Below, piece after piece: positions 18,634 to 27,596 of a stretch of 64,000 nucleotides of DNA. A program made the position numbers and the translations under genes. The stretch is from positions 5,890,001 through 5,954,000 of the forward strand of contig NZ_CP094526.1 in assembly GCF_029910095.1 (NCBI RefSeq), in the 5' to 3' direction. Origin of the DNA: Bradyrhizobium sp. ISRA464. GTDB taxonomy: Bacteria; Pseudomonadota; Alphaproteobacteria; Rhizobiales; Xanthobacteraceae. Each line of letters starts with the position of its first letter. The first letter of the stretch is position 1. A model generated the notes under the pieces. The model saw only the letters and a list, made by a program, of their open reading frames with translations, had not been told where the DNA came from and made no database searches.

Positions 18634-19857
18634 TCAGTTACTCTTCGGCTGCTCGACCATCGCGCATCCACCCTGATCGACTGGTCGAAACGCCTCCGGC
18701 CCACTCAGCACACCGATATTCTCGAGAAGATCCCACTTGCCCTTCGAAGCGTTCGGATCCTTTACCTTCAGGATGTACATGTTGTGGATGGCCCGGCCGT
18801 CTGCGCGCACGATGACAGGTCCGAACAGGGCGTCATCGATCGGTTTCTCCTTCATCTTATGGATCACCGCCGGAGCGTCATTGGTGCCCGCAGCAAGCGC
18901 CGCGTTTAGATAGGCAAGTAGCGACGAATAGACCCCGGCATGGAACGCGGTGGGTGACTGCCCGTGCTGTCGCTCACCGAACCTCGCCGACCAGGCCCGG
19001 CTGGCATCGTTCAGGTCCCAGTAGAACGGCTGGGTGATGATGAGCCCCCGCCCCACGGCGAGTCCGCTGGCCTCGACGTCGTTCGTGGTGGTGAGCAGCG
19101 CAGCGAAAGTCCGGCCGTTCTGCTTCAGCCCGAATTCCGAGGACTGCTTGATCAAGTTGACGGTGTCGCCCCCGGCGGTCGCGAAAGCGATCACGTCGGC
19201 GCCAGAGCTGTCCGCTTGCAGGATGAACGACGCATAATCCGCATTGTTGATGGGAACGTTGACCGAGCCGAGAACGGTGCCGCCGCCGGCGTTGATGACG
19301 GACGTTCCGTCCCGCACCATCGACTTTCCAAGCGCGTTGTCGGTTGCGATGAAATACCACTTCTTGCCAGCGTGATGCACGAGGTAGCTGCCGATCGTGT
19401 GCGAGGCCGCCCAAGTGTCGAAGGTCCATTGGATCGTGTTCGGCGAGCAGTATTTGCCCGTCAGGTCGGACGAGGCTGCGCTTGACGCGATCAACGCCGC
19501 CTTGCTGCCGCGCACCACCTCGTTGACGGCGAGACCGACGGCCGAGTTCGGTACGTCGGCGATTGCGTCGACCTTATCCTGGTCGATCCATCGACGCGCA
19601 ATGCCGGCCCCAACGTCAGCCTTGTTCTGGTGGTCCGCCGAAACGATCTCGACCTTGAAGTCGGGATGCTGGTGCATGAAATCTTCAGCGGCCATCCTGG
19701 CCGCCGTGACCGAGCCTTCGCCAGCATTGTCCGAATACGGGCCGGACGCATCATTGAGGACACCGATCTTGATCGCGCGCGCCGCGTCGGCCAGCGCCGG
19801 CGGAGACGTGCTGAGAGCCAAAAGGCAAGCTCCGACAAGGTACGAGAGAGGCTTCAT
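18634..19857 (-). CDS. branched-chain amino-acid-type (Peripla_BP_6) periplasmic binding protein
   Basis: A 407-residue exported binding protein. I start it at ATG 19857 because GGTGG lies just upstream and a clean signal peptide follows (PLSYLVGACLLALSTSPPALADA); an earlier ATG at 19890 has no ribosome site. The mature part (AIKIGVLNDASGPYSDNAGEGSVTAARMAAED, then KVEIVSADHQNKADVGAGIARRWI) is a Liv-type solute-binding fold. It sits between the ferredoxin reductase and the CoA transferase of the operon, with no permease genes of its own, so it must use components encoded elsewhere, possibly those at 33380-38878. Confidence 0.85.
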   Translation of the reverse strand: MKPLSYLVGACLLALSTSPPALADAARAIKIGVLNDASGPYSDNAGEGSVTAARMAAEDFMHQHPDFKVEIVSADHQNKADVGAGIARRWIDQDKVDAIADVPNSAVGLAVNEVVRGSKAALIASSAASSDLTGKYCSPNTIQWTFDTWAASHTIGSYLVHHAGKKWYFIATDNALGKSMVRDGTSVINAGGGTVLGSVNVPINNADYASFILQADSSGADVIAFATAGGDTVNLIKQSSEFGLKQNGRTFAALLTTTNDVEASGLAVGRGLIITQPFYWDLNDASRAWSARFGERQHGQSPTAFHAGVYSSLLAYLNAALAAGTNDAPAVIHKMKEKPIDDALFGPVIVRADGRAIHNMYILKVKDPNASKGKWDLLENIGVLSGPEAFRPVDQGGCAMVEQPKSN

Positions 19858-19890
19858 TGATTTCCACCCATTGACGACGTTGTTGTTCAT

Positions 19891-20853
19891 TCAGAGGTCC
19901 AGGACGAGCGCGCCGGACTTGGCGCCCGAGCAGCAGATCATGATGGTCTTGTTCGCCGCCTGCTCTTCCTTGCTCAGAAATTGATCGCGATGGTCCGGCG
20001 TGCCTTCGAGCACGCGCGTCTCGCAGGTACCGCAGACGCCTTCGGTGCAGGCGTAGTTCGCGGCTATCCCCGCTTCCAGCAGGGCATCCAGGATAGTCTT
20101 GCCGGCCTCCACCACAATCGAGCGATTGCTCCGCGCGAGCCTGACCTCGAATCCGCCTTCGATTGCCGGCGCTTGCCCGGCCTTGAAATATTCCACATGG
20201 ACGTGATCTGCCGGACGATTGGCGGTTGCCGCCTCGAATGCATGCAGCATCGGTACCGGGCCGCAGCAGTAGAGATGCGCGTGTGCGGGCGCGCTGCCGA
20301 CAATTGCGGGAAGATCGAACAGGCGCCCGGACCGCTCATCGTCGAAATCGACATGCACGTTCGCGTGCAGGGTCGGTGGAAGAGCGCTTAATGCGTCGAG
20401 GAATCCGGCGGCAGCGCGCGTTCTTGCGGCGTAGAACAGTTGCCACGAGCGTCCCAGATCTGTCAGGCGGCGGACCATCGACAACAGCGGTGTAATGCCA
20501 ATGCCACCTGCGATAAGGATCGAGTGCTCGGCGTCTTCATGAAGCGCGAAATTATTCCGCGGCTCGGAGATCGTGACGACGTCGCCGACCCTGACGGTAT
20601 CGTGCACGAACTTCGAGCCACCCCGGCCGGCACTCTCCTTGTTGACCGCGATGACATAGCGGTGCCGCTCTCGCTGATCGTTCACCAGCGAATAGCTACG
20701 GATCATCCCGTTCGACAGATGCAGGTCGATGTGACCGCCGGCCGTGAAAGGAACGAGATCGTCGCCGGCCAGAGACATCAATTCGTACGAATTGATGTTT
20801 TCGGCCTCGTAGCTGATGCGCTTGACCCGGACCTCGAGAAGGCGGTCAGCCAT
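19891..20853 (-). CDS. PDR/VanB-type oxygenase reductase (FMN/NAD/2Fe-2S)
   Basis: A 320-residue class IA oxygenase reductase. Domain order is flavin binding (RSYSL at 52-56), NAD binding (GGIGITP at 116-122) and a C-terminal plant-type [2Fe-2S] domain with C269, C274, C277 and a fourth cysteine at 307 or 308. It passes electrons from NADH to a Rieske oxygenase. The partner is almost certainly the oxygenase encoded just upstream (20908-22227), 54 bases away. This is phthalate-dioxygenase/vanillate-demethylase-type architecture. Confidence 0.9.
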   Translation of the reverse strand: MADRLLEVRVKRISYEAENINSYELMSLAGDDLVPFTAGGHIDLHLSNGMIRSYSLVNDQRERHRYVIAVNKESAGRGGSKFVHDTVRVGDVVTISEPRNNFALHEDAEHSILIAGGIGITPLLSMVRRLTDLGRSWQLFYAARTRAAAGFLDALSALPPTLHANVHVDFDDERSGRLFDLPAIVGSAPAHAHLYCCGPVPMLHAFEAATANRPADHVHVEYFKAGQAPAIEGGFEVRLARSNRSIVVEAGKTILDALLEAGIAANYACTEGVCGTCETRVLEGTPDHRDQFLSKEEQAANKTIMICCSGAKSGALVLDL

Positions 20854-20907
20854 GGCGACGACCCCTCCCGCGGCGGCGAAGGATGCGTGGCCAATGGCGT
20901 GGAGCGC

Positions 20908-22227
20908 TCATAGCTCGTACCCGAAATCGGCGCCGAGCTTCGCCCGCATGAAGGGCGCACCGACGTCGACCCAGGAATCCTCGGGGGGCAGTCGCAGCGA
21001 CACGGCCCTCACCATGAAGACATCGGGGTCGGTCACGCCCTTGGGCCGAAGCCCGTGATCACGGTGGGCCCCAAGCGCCTCCAGAATGAACCGCCTCGTC
21101 ATAGCGATTCCGGTATCGCTCGCGCACAGATTCTCTTTGGTGCGATCAAAGATCGGCGACACACCGCTCTGGCAGGCGCCGTCCTGCACCCAAAGTCCGG
21201 GAAGGCCTGAGAACCAGGTGGTCTGCTGCGCCTCATAATCGAACTGAAAGCCGTTCGGCGGATTGTATTTGGTCCAGTATCCTGCGTACGGGACCGTCAC
21301 CGGATGCTGAACCAGCGAATGTCGGCTGGCGTGACCACTCTCGCGGCCGTTGTGGCCTTCCGCGAAGATCAGCCGCGTCTTCGGACGCAGCGGCTCAGAG
21401 GGATGATACGAGAACATGATGCAAAGCGTGTTCTCGTCGTCGATCGGCACCCACGCGTGGCCGCTCAGATCCGGGAATGGCGACAGCGGCGGGACCAGCG
21501 TGTAGAACGGCAGCATGAATTGATTGACGCGCCAGTACAGCGTGTTGGCGTCATAGTTGCGCCGCGCGGCGATGCTCATCCCAAAATCCTGCTTGACGCA
21601 CTCGAAGGTCGGGCGGAGGTCGCGCTTCTGAATCCAAGCACTCGTCGTGCCCTGAGAATCCAGGCGACCGTGCAGCAGGGGCGCATGCGCGGAATCAATC
21701 TCGCCCTCGACCGCTTGGAGCCAGTTGCACTCCTGGACGCGGAGGGAGATGTGCACCTGGTCCTGCGGAACCAGATTCCACTCGACGTTCGGCATTGGCG
21801 GAAGATCGGCCTGGTCCGGTCCCATGTAGGCCCAGATCATCCCGTTACGCTCCTTGCAAGCGTAGGCCTTGATCCGCACGCGTTCCTTGAGGCGGCTGCG
21901 CACCGGCTCCGCCGGCATATCAGTCACGGCACCGGTCACGTCGAATTTCCAGCCGTGGTAAACGCAGCGCAGACCGCAATCCTCGTTTCGTCCGAAGATC
22001 AGCGGCGCACCGCGGTGCGGACAGGCCTGGTCGACCAACCCGACGCGCCCCTCGGAATCCCGGAAGGCGACCAGATCTTCCCCGAGCAGCCGGATTCGCT
22101 TCGGCTGTCCGTCCTTGACCAGATCCGCCGATGGCAAGAAGGGAATCCAATAAAGACGAAAAAGCTCTCCGAGTGGAGTTCCCTTGCCAACCCTGACCAG
22201 GCGTTCATTGTCTTCACGCGAGAGCAT
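20908..22227 (-). CDS. Rieske-type aromatic ring-hydroxylating oxygenase, alpha subunit
   Basis: A 439-residue oxygenase. The Rieske cluster ligands are C69, H71, C88 and H91 (ACPHRGAPL, CVYHGW); the mononuclear iron site shows D178, H181 and H186 in EGEIDSAHAPLLHGRL. The length and the lack of a beta subunit next to it fit the phthalate 4,5-dioxygenase/alpha-only class, which uses a PDR-type reductase, encoded directly downstream. The sequence does not show the substrate. The gene is second in an operon behind the HicB-like gene (gap about 36 bases). Confidence 0.9.
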   Translation of the reverse strand: MLSREDNERLVRVGKGTPLGELFRLYWIPFLPSADLVKDGQPKRIRLLGEDLVAFRDSEGRVGLVDQACPHRGAPLIFGRNEDCGLRCVYHGWKFDVTGAVTDMPAEPVRSRLKERVRIKAYACKERNGMIWAYMGPDQADLPPMPNVEWNLVPQDQVHISLRVQECNWLQAVEGEIDSAHAPLLHGRLDSQGTTSAWIQKRDLRPTFECVKQDFGMSIAARRNYDANTLYWRVNQFMLPFYTLVPPLSPFPDLSGHAWVPIDDENTLCIMFSYHPSEPLRPKTRLIFAEGHNGRESGHASRHSLVQHPVTVPYAGYWTKYNPPNGFQFDYEAQQTTWFSGLPGLWVQDGACQSGVSPIFDRTKENLCASDTGIAMTRRFILEALGAHRDHGLRPKGVTDPDVFMVRAVSLRLPPEDSWVDVGAPFMRAKLGADFGYEL

Positions 22228-22263
22228 GAGCTTCCTCCATTAAATGTCGCGTATCCATGCGCG

Positions 22264-22575
22264 CTACCTCACCGTGCGACGCAGCAGGGGCGCGACTCGG
22301 CCTGACATTCCGAGATCCTGAGCGGTCCAGAGCGGGTCGGAGGCAGCGAGCGGCCTTCGCGGGATTGGGGGTTCCTTGCCTTGCTCGACGAGGCTGACGA
22401 TCAGCTCGATCCGCCGCCGCTCGAGATCCTTCAGCACGTCCTCGACGACCGCGCCTTCCGCGGTGCAATCAGGCAACTCCGGATGGGCAAGCCGCACCAG
22501 CCATTTGCCGGGCTCACTTTCCACCGCCTCGGCCTCAAGCAGATAGGGAATCGACAGCAGCTCGTGCAGATTCAA
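22264..22575 (-). CDS. HicB-like small protein, first gene of the oxygenase operon
   Basis: A 103-residue protein. I place the start at TTG 22575 because AGGGAGG lies 6 bases upstream; a start at 22608 has no such site. Residues 8-60 (LLEAEAVESEPGKWLVRLAHPELPDCTAEGAVVEDVLKDL in shape) fit the ferredoxin-like HicB domain, followed by PPIPRRPL, but the C-terminal DNA-binding domain of true HicB antitoxins and any HicA toxin are absent. Here it is more likely an accessory or regulatory protein of the catabolic operon. Function unknown. Confidence 0.65.
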   Translation of the reverse strand: MNLHELLSIPYLLEAEAVESEPGKWLVRLAHPELPDCTAEGAVVEDVLKDLERRRIELIVSLVEQGKEPPIPRRPLAASDPLWTAQDLGMSGRVAPLLRRTVR

Positions 22576-22613
22576 GCAGTCCTCCCTGCGTCGCGGCGTC
22601 CTCAGCACCTCTT

Positions 22614-22635
22614 ATTAATACGTATACGTACTACT
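22614..22635. promoter_or_regulatory. candidate MarR operator
   Basis: The 12-base perfect palindrome TACGTATACGTA (22619-22630) lies in an imperfect 22-base palindrome and sits in an AT-rich patch between the divergent HicB-like/oxygenase operon (start 22575) and the MarR gene (start 22785). Position, symmetry and length suit a MarR dimer site that would cover the operon promoter. Confidence 0.55.
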
Positions 22636-22784
22636 TTGTCGAATGGGTTGCAAGAGCCAATGCGGTGATCGATGATGATTTCCAATGGACAGCCCGCGTC
22701 CCGTCCGGCTCAGGGTTGAGAGCCGTTGGTCAAGCTGCTAACGGCTTAGCCAAGTTTCAAAGTCACAACCTGGTCAACGACGGC

Positions 22785-23282
22785 ATGCCAGCCGACAAGG
22801 CAACGAAAGCGAAGGCAGCGGATCTCGCGCGCAACTGGCGACTGGAGGGAGGCATCGGATTTCTGCTCCGATTGCTCGAAGCCCGCTATGATGTGCTTTA
22901 TCAGGACCTGACGGGCCAGAGCGACGTCACGCCGCGGCAGTTCGGCGTGCTGCTCGCGCTCCATCAGAACGGGCCCCTCTCGGCCTCCGCGCTTGCCGAG
23001 CGCATCAGCAGCGATCGGAATACGTTGAGCGAGATGCTCAAGCGAATGACCGCGCGGAAGCTGATCTCGAAACGGAGCAATTCGGAAGACCGCCGGTCGA
23101 TCCAGGTTCAGATCACAGCAAAGGGCGAAGACGCCCTGCTCGGCGTAATCCCGGCCGCAGCCGAGCTGCAGGACTTGATGCTGGCGCCCCTGAGCAAGGA
23201 AGATCGCGCACATTTCCTCAAATGCATGCTGGCGATCGCAAAGACCGCATCGGACGGTTCGCCCCCGCCATCGGACGATTAG
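22785..23282 (+). CDS. MarR family transcriptional regulator
   Basis: A 165-residue MarR protein. The winged helix reads TPRQFGVLLALHQNGPLSASALAERISSDRNTLSEMLKRMTARKLI and then SEDRRSIQVQITAKGE (the wing). I start it at ATG 22785; an alternative GTG at 22665 adds 40 residues of unclear quality that would include the promoter region. It is divergent from the oxygenase operon and convergent with the CoA transferase that ends at 23279 (4-base overlap of stops). It probably represses the oxygenase operon and is released by an aromatic or acyl-CoA ligand. Confidence 0.8.
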   Translation: MPADKATKAKAADLARNWRLEGGIGFLLRLLEARYDVLYQDLTGQSDVTPRQFGVLLALHQNGPLSASALAERISSDRNTLSEMLKRMTARKLISKRSNSEDRRSIQVQITAKGEDALLGVIPAAAELQDLMLAPLSKEDRAHFLKCMLAIAKTASDGSPPPSDD

Positions 23283-24472
23283 CGATCCTTCCCGAATACT
23301 CCCGCCTCTGCCAGGCTGGAGATCCCCTCGCCGGACAGGCCGAGGACCCCTGACAGTACCTCGTCCCGATGCGCTCCGACCGCGGGAATCTCGCGCTGCA
23401 TGGATGTCTCTGCGCCCGACATCTTCCAGGGCGCATTCACGCCCATGAACTCCCCTGCACCGTCAACGATCGATGCAAATGCGCCGCGCTGCAGAAGATG
23501 CGGATCGGTCAACGCCGCGCCGGGATCGCGATATTCCGCACTGGGCACACCGGCCTTGTCGAGCGCGGCCATGCACTCGCGCACCGTGTGCCGCTCCGTC
23601 CACCGTTCGATGACCTGCATCATCGCCGTCCAGTTCGCGCCGCGCCCTGGCACGGTCTTGAACCGCGCATCGTTGGCAAGCTCGCTCTGCCCCGTCACCT
23701 CGCAGAGCGCCGCAAAGTTTCGCGGCGTGATCGGCGCGATCAGAATGTCGCCATCGAGGGTCCGCACCGGCCCATAGGTCGGACGCGGCGCACTGATAGG
23801 AAACTGAGCCTCCTGCAATTCATAGACGAGCAGATTGAGCATGCAATCCATCAAGGCAACATCAATCCGCTGACCGTTCCCGGTCCGCTCGCGCTGGACC
23901 AGGGCCGTCTGGATCGCTGAGTAACCAAAGATACCGCCGAGCACGTCTGCGACGAAGATCGCTCCGGCGGCCGGCCGGTCGCGATCTCCGGCATAACGCG
24001 CCAGCGACCGGTCGAACCCGCTCTCGGCATGCACGATCATGGCGTAGGCCGCGCGCTCGGTTGCGGGCCCAGACTGTCCGTATCCCGAGATCGAGCAGTA
24101 GATCAGCCGTGGGTTGATCGCGCGCAGCGTCTCGTAGCCGAGGCCAAGCCGATCCATCACGCCTGGACGGAAGTTCTCCACGAGGATGTCCGTCTCCGTA
24201 ACCAGCCGACGGACCAGCTTGATGGCATCTGCGTTCTTCAGATCCAGCGCCAGGCTTCGCTTGCCGGCGTTGAGCTGACCGAAATAGGCGCTGTGGCCAT
24301 CGCGTATCGGCGTGCGCAAGCGCATGTCGTCGCCCTCCGGTGGCTCGATCTTGATAACGTCGGCGCCAACGTCTGCCAGCAGGCGCGCGCAATAGGGTCC
24401 CGCCAGCATGATCGAGAAATCGAGCACCCGCATACCCGCGAGCGGCGCCGTTCCCTTGTCCTGCTCCTGCAT
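23279..24472 (-). CDS. CaiB/BaiF family III CoA transferase
   Basis: A 397-residue class III CoA transferase (LAGMRVLDFSIMLAGPYCARLLADVGADVIKIE, NAGKRSLALDLKNADA, FRPGVMDRLGLGYE). It is the third gene after an enoyl-CoA hydratase-like gene (26731) and the double-domain acyl-CoA dehydrogenase (24482), 9 bases downstream of the latter. It probably moves CoA onto the acid that the dehydrogenase then oxidises. It differs clearly from the other transferase in the window (17268), which has a longer N-terminal arm and shares only family motifs. Confidence 0.85.
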   Translation of the reverse strand: MQEQDKGTAPLAGMRVLDFSIMLAGPYCARLLADVGADVIKIEPPEGDDMRLRTPIRDGHSAYFGQLNAGKRSLALDLKNADAIKLVRRLVTETDILVENFRPGVMDRLGLGYETLRAINPRLIYCSISGYGQSGPATERAAYAMIVHAESGFDRSLARYAGDRDRPAAGAIFVADVLGGIFGYSAIQTALVQRERTGNGQRIDVALMDCMLNLLVYELQEAQFPISAPRPTYGPVRTLDGDILIAPITPRNFAALCEVTGQSELANDARFKTVPGRGANWTAMMQVIERWTERHTVRECMAALDKAGVPSAEYRDPGAALTDPHLLQRGAFASIVDGAGEFMGVNAPWKMSGAETSMQREIPAVGAHRDEVLSGVLGLSGEGISSLAEAGVFGKDR

Positions 24473-24481
24473 GCAATCCTC

Positions 24482-26722
24482 CTACCTGGGCAGCCCAAGC
24501 GCCTTCTGCGCGATCAGGCTGCGCTGAATTTCATTCGTCCCGATGCTGATGACCCACATCAGCGAATGCCGGAGGTTCTGCTCGAACCGGCCGTTGTCGA
24601 TCGCGCCCGGCATCTGCTCGGACAACGTGGCGCGCATCCCGAGGATATCGAGCGCCGCCTCCCCAAAGCGTTCCATCAGCTCGCCGGAGAACACCTTGCT
24701 GATCGCCCCATATTCCGGCGGCGTCAGCCCATCGGCGGCGAGCTCGGCGCAATGCATCATCAGGAGACGGCCGACCTCGATCTCGCAGGCCAGCGTCGCC
24801 ATCTGGTCGCGTACCATCGGATCCTCGGCCAGTGGAGGCTCGTCGCCGTCCTTCGCCATCACATGCAAGCGCAACTGCTCGAAAGCATGCGCGACCTTCA
24901 GGACGATGCCGCCACCGACCAGGCCGCGCTCGAACGCGAGCGCGCCCGTCAGTACCTTCCAACCGCCATTGACCTCGCCGACCAGGTTCTCGGTGGGAAT
25001 ACGAACATTGTCGTAGAAGATGTTGGCGAAGGTGCCATCATACATGGTCGTGGACGGCCGGATCGTGATGCCTGGCGCATTCATCGGAACGATGAACATG
25101 CTGATGCCGGCGTGAGGCGATTTGGCGTCCTTGTCCGTTCGCGCGGCGAGGAACATGTATTTTCCCCACCAGGTGGTGGTCCATATCTTCTGCCCGTTGA
25201 TGACCCAATGGTCACCATCCCGAACCGCGCTGGTCTTGAGCGCGGCGAGGTCGGAACCGGCCTGGGGTTCGCTGTAGCCCATGCCATGCATGGCCTCGCC
25301 TCGGAGGATCTCCGGCAGATATGTTCGCTGCTGCTCCGGCGTGCCGAACATCATCAACGCATTGGCCTGGATCGCTGCGCCGATCCGCGGCGCCTCGCCA
25401 TGCTCCATCGTCTCCATAAAGGCGATCTGCTCCAGCGGCGAGCGCGCCTGCCCACCAAATTCGCTGGGCCATCCGAGTCCGATCCAACCCATTCGGCCGA
25501 CGTCGCGCGCGAAATCGGCATCAAATTCCCGCTTCGAGAACGGCCTGCGATCGAATTCGGCCTTCCGGTCCTCCGACCAGTTTTCCTCGAGCCACCGTTT
25601 GATCTGCCTGCGCAGCTCATTTCCGGCAGCACCAAGGTCATATTCGGGCAAACCCACACCGCCGGGATCCAGCAAGCGGGATGCCACCGACCGCTTCGCA
25701 TGTGCCGACCCACCCAGCGCGATCGTGTCGAGGTGCACGCGTTTGAAGTGCAATGGCGCCTCATGCTCGTCGGCATAGCCGATGGCGCCGAACGCGTGGT
25801 GTGTTTCAAGCGAGACCCGCCGCAGGGCTTCGCCTGCGAACGCGACCGCGCAGCCCGCGAAGTAACGCCAATCGCGATCGCCCTCGTCATGTAGCCTCGT
25901 GGCATGATCGAGGACCAGGCGGACGCCCTCCAACGCAATCAGGCCATTTGCGAGCTTGTGCTGGATCGCCTGGAATTTGCCGATCGGCTGCCCGAATTGG
26001 TGCCGCTCCCTGGCATAGTCGGTCACAAGCTCAAAGGCACGGCTTGCAGCGCCGTGCGCCCGCGCACTTAGCGCCAGCTTGGCCTTGATCAGGAGATCGT
26101 CGAGGACACCGGCTTCGATGGGGATCAGAGTCGCCGGCACAGAATTGAGCCGGACCTCATAAAGGCTCCAGGCCCCCATGGCACGGCTCGGCACGACATT
26201 GACGCCTGCAATGTCCAGCGCAACGAGCGCGAGCTCGCGCGGATTGGCCACGACAACAAGATGCGTGCAGCTTCCGGCGGCCTCCACAAAGCGGAGCACT
26301 CCGCTCGCACGGTCTCCCGCAACCTTGATCGCGCCCGCGCCGGGATCCGGATCGAGGCTTCCAAAGCAGAACGCCAGCCGGGCTGTGCCGCCATGCAGCC
26401 CAGTCAGCAGACCCGACGCCGCCTCTGAAGGTGCTGTCGAAAGCGCAAGATTGGCAAGGGCCGCGGCCCACATCGGGGCCGGGCACGCCGCGCGGCCGAG
26501 CTCAGCGAGCACAAGCGCAATCTCTCGAAGTCCGCCCTGGCCAGGATCACTGCCGAGCGCAGCAATCCCCTGCCCGACCAGCTTGGACCATATCGCCGCG
26601 ACGTCGTCTGGAGCCGGCCCGTAGCGCACGCAATCCGCGTTCCACTGCTCGCCGAGAAAGCCGCGCAGGGAATCCCTGAGCATCTCCCTGATGTCGTCGG
26701 ATGGGAGCTCTACTGCGCTCAT
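24482..26722 (-). CDS. double-domain (fused) acyl-CoA dehydrogenase
   Basis: A 746-residue protein made of two acyl-CoA dehydrogenase folds: residues ~1-365, which are degenerate and lack the usual active-site end, and ~370-746, which is complete ([56 protein letters not shown]). This alpha/beta-in-one-chain layout is known from FadE34-like enzymes that oxidise the side chain of steroids, where the two halves build one FAD site. The start could be ATG 26722 or the GTG at 26731 that overlaps the upstream stop. It is expressed with the hydratase before it and the CoA transferase after it. Confidence 0.85.
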   Translation of the reverse strand: MSAVELPSDDIREMLRDSLRGFLGEQWNADCVRYGPAPDDVAAIWSKLVGQGIAALGSDPGQGGLREIALVLAELGRAACPAPMWAAALANLALSTAPSEAASGLLTGLHGGTARLAFCFGSLDPDPGAGAIKVAGDRASGVLRFVEAAGSCTHLVVVANPRELALVALDIAGVNVVPSRAMGAWSLYEVRLNSVPATLIPIEAGVLDDLLIKAKLALSARAHGAASRAFELVTDYARERHQFGQPIGKFQAIQHKLANGLIALEGVRLVLDHATRLHDEGDRDWRYFAGCAVAFAGEALRRVSLETHHAFGAIGYADEHEAPLHFKRVHLDTIALGGSAHAKRSVASRLLDPGGVGLPEYDLGAAGNELRRQIKRWLEENWSEDRKAEFDRRPFSKREFDADFARDVGRMGWIGLGWPSEFGGQARSPLEQIAFMETMEHGEAPRIGAAIQANALMMFGTPEQQRTYLPEILRGEAMHGMGYSEPQAGSDLAALKTSAVRDGDHWVINGQKIWTTTWWGKYMFLAARTDKDAKSPHAGISMFIVPMNAPGITIRPSTTMYDGTFANIFYDNVRIPTENLVGEVNGGWKVLTGALAFERGLVGGGIVLKVAHAFEQLRLHVMAKDGDEPPLAEDPMVRDQMATLACEIEVGRLLMMHCAELAADGLTPPEYGAISKVFSGELMERFGEAALDILGMRATLSEQMPGAIDNGRFEQNLRHSLMWVISIGTNEIQRSLIAQKALGLPR

Positions 26723-26730
26723 GGGACGCA

Positions 26731-27540
26731 CTAGCCCTGACCGAATTTGGGCTTGCGCTTCTCCTTGAACGACATTGTTGCCTCCTTGTGATCGGCGGTC
26801 TCGAACGTGACCTGTTCCAGCGCCATCGACGCTTCCAGCAGCATGTTCACCCGATCCTTGACGATCTGGTTGATCGAAAGCTTGGTCCAGCGGATCGCCC
26901 AGCTCGGACCATTGGCCAATTCGATCGCGATTTCGCGAGCCTTTGCCAACACCTCCGCACGCGGCACGACATGATTGACCAGGCCGATCCGTTCCGCCTC
27001 CGGCCCCTTCAACAGCGTCCCGCGGATCAGGAACTCCTTCGCCTTGTTGACGCCGACAAGCAGCGGCCAGATCACCGTGCCGCCGTCGCCTGCGACCAGA
27101 CCGACCCGCGAGACATGCGTGTCCCCGATCCGGGCGTCCTCGGCCATGACCGAGATGTCACAGAGCAACGCATGGGTCGCCGCCAAGCCGATGGCGTCGC
27201 CGTTGATGGCGGCAATGATCGGCTTGTCGAGCTCAAGCTGACGGGTGACGCCGCGCCGGCTGATCATGGGGTCGTGCACCTCTCCTTCTTCGAGCACGTC
27301 GCCGCCCGGCCGTTCCGACATCGCCTTCACGTCGCCGCCAACGCTGAAGAAGTCACCCGAACCCGTCAGCACCACGACATTGACGGCATAATCATCGGCA
27401 AGATCGTCCCAGATCGTTCGCAGCTCGCGGATCAGCTTCTGATTGATTGCATTGCGCGCCTGCGGGCGGTTCAGGGTCACGGTCGCGACCTTGTCCGCGA
27501 CCTCGACCTTCAGACATTCATATTTGGCGTAGTTGGACAC
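26731..27540 (-). CDS. enoyl-CoA hydratase/isomerase family protein
   Basis: A 269-residue crotonase-fold protein starting at GTG 27540, with GGAGGCAAAC directly before it. Features: VTLNRPQARNAINQKL, the oxyanion-hole segment DFFSVGGDVKAM and NGDAIGLAATHALLCDI. Both catalytic glutamates of hydratases are replaced: the first position is in GLAATH and the second region reads GDTHVSRVGLVAGDGG. It therefore belongs to a divergent crotonase branch and may be an isomerase, a hydrolase or act on a different bond. It is the first gene of the hydratase-dehydrogenase-CoA transferase operon, 56 bases downstream of the GntR gene. Confidence 0.8.
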   Translation of the reverse strand: MSNYAKYECLKVEVADKVATVTLNRPQARNAINQKLIRELRTIWDDLADDYAVNVVVLTGSGDFFSVGGDVKAMSERPGGDVLEEGEVHDPMISRRGVTRQLELDKPIIAAINGDAIGLAATHALLCDISVMAEDARIGDTHVSRVGLVAGDGGTVIWPLLVGVNKAKEFLIRGTLLKGPEAERIGLVNHVVPRAEVLAKAREIAIELANGPSWAIRWTKLSINQIVKDRVNMLLEASMALEQVTFETADHKEATMSFKEKRKPKFGQG

Positions 27541-27596
27541 GTTTGCCTCCGTCGTTATTGCCGTTTGAGTGTTGATTTGGCTGCCGGCGGTACGCG

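Noticed and set aside
22264..22575. HicAB toxin-antitoxin system
   Set aside because: Only the HicB-like half is present; no HicA-type small dsRBD-like protein is encoded next to it and the C-terminal HTH is missing.
24029..25894. Long plus-strand open frame opposite the CoA transferase and acyl-CoA dehydrogenase
   Set aside because: The minus strand carries unambiguous enzyme motifs across the whole interval; the plus frame has none.
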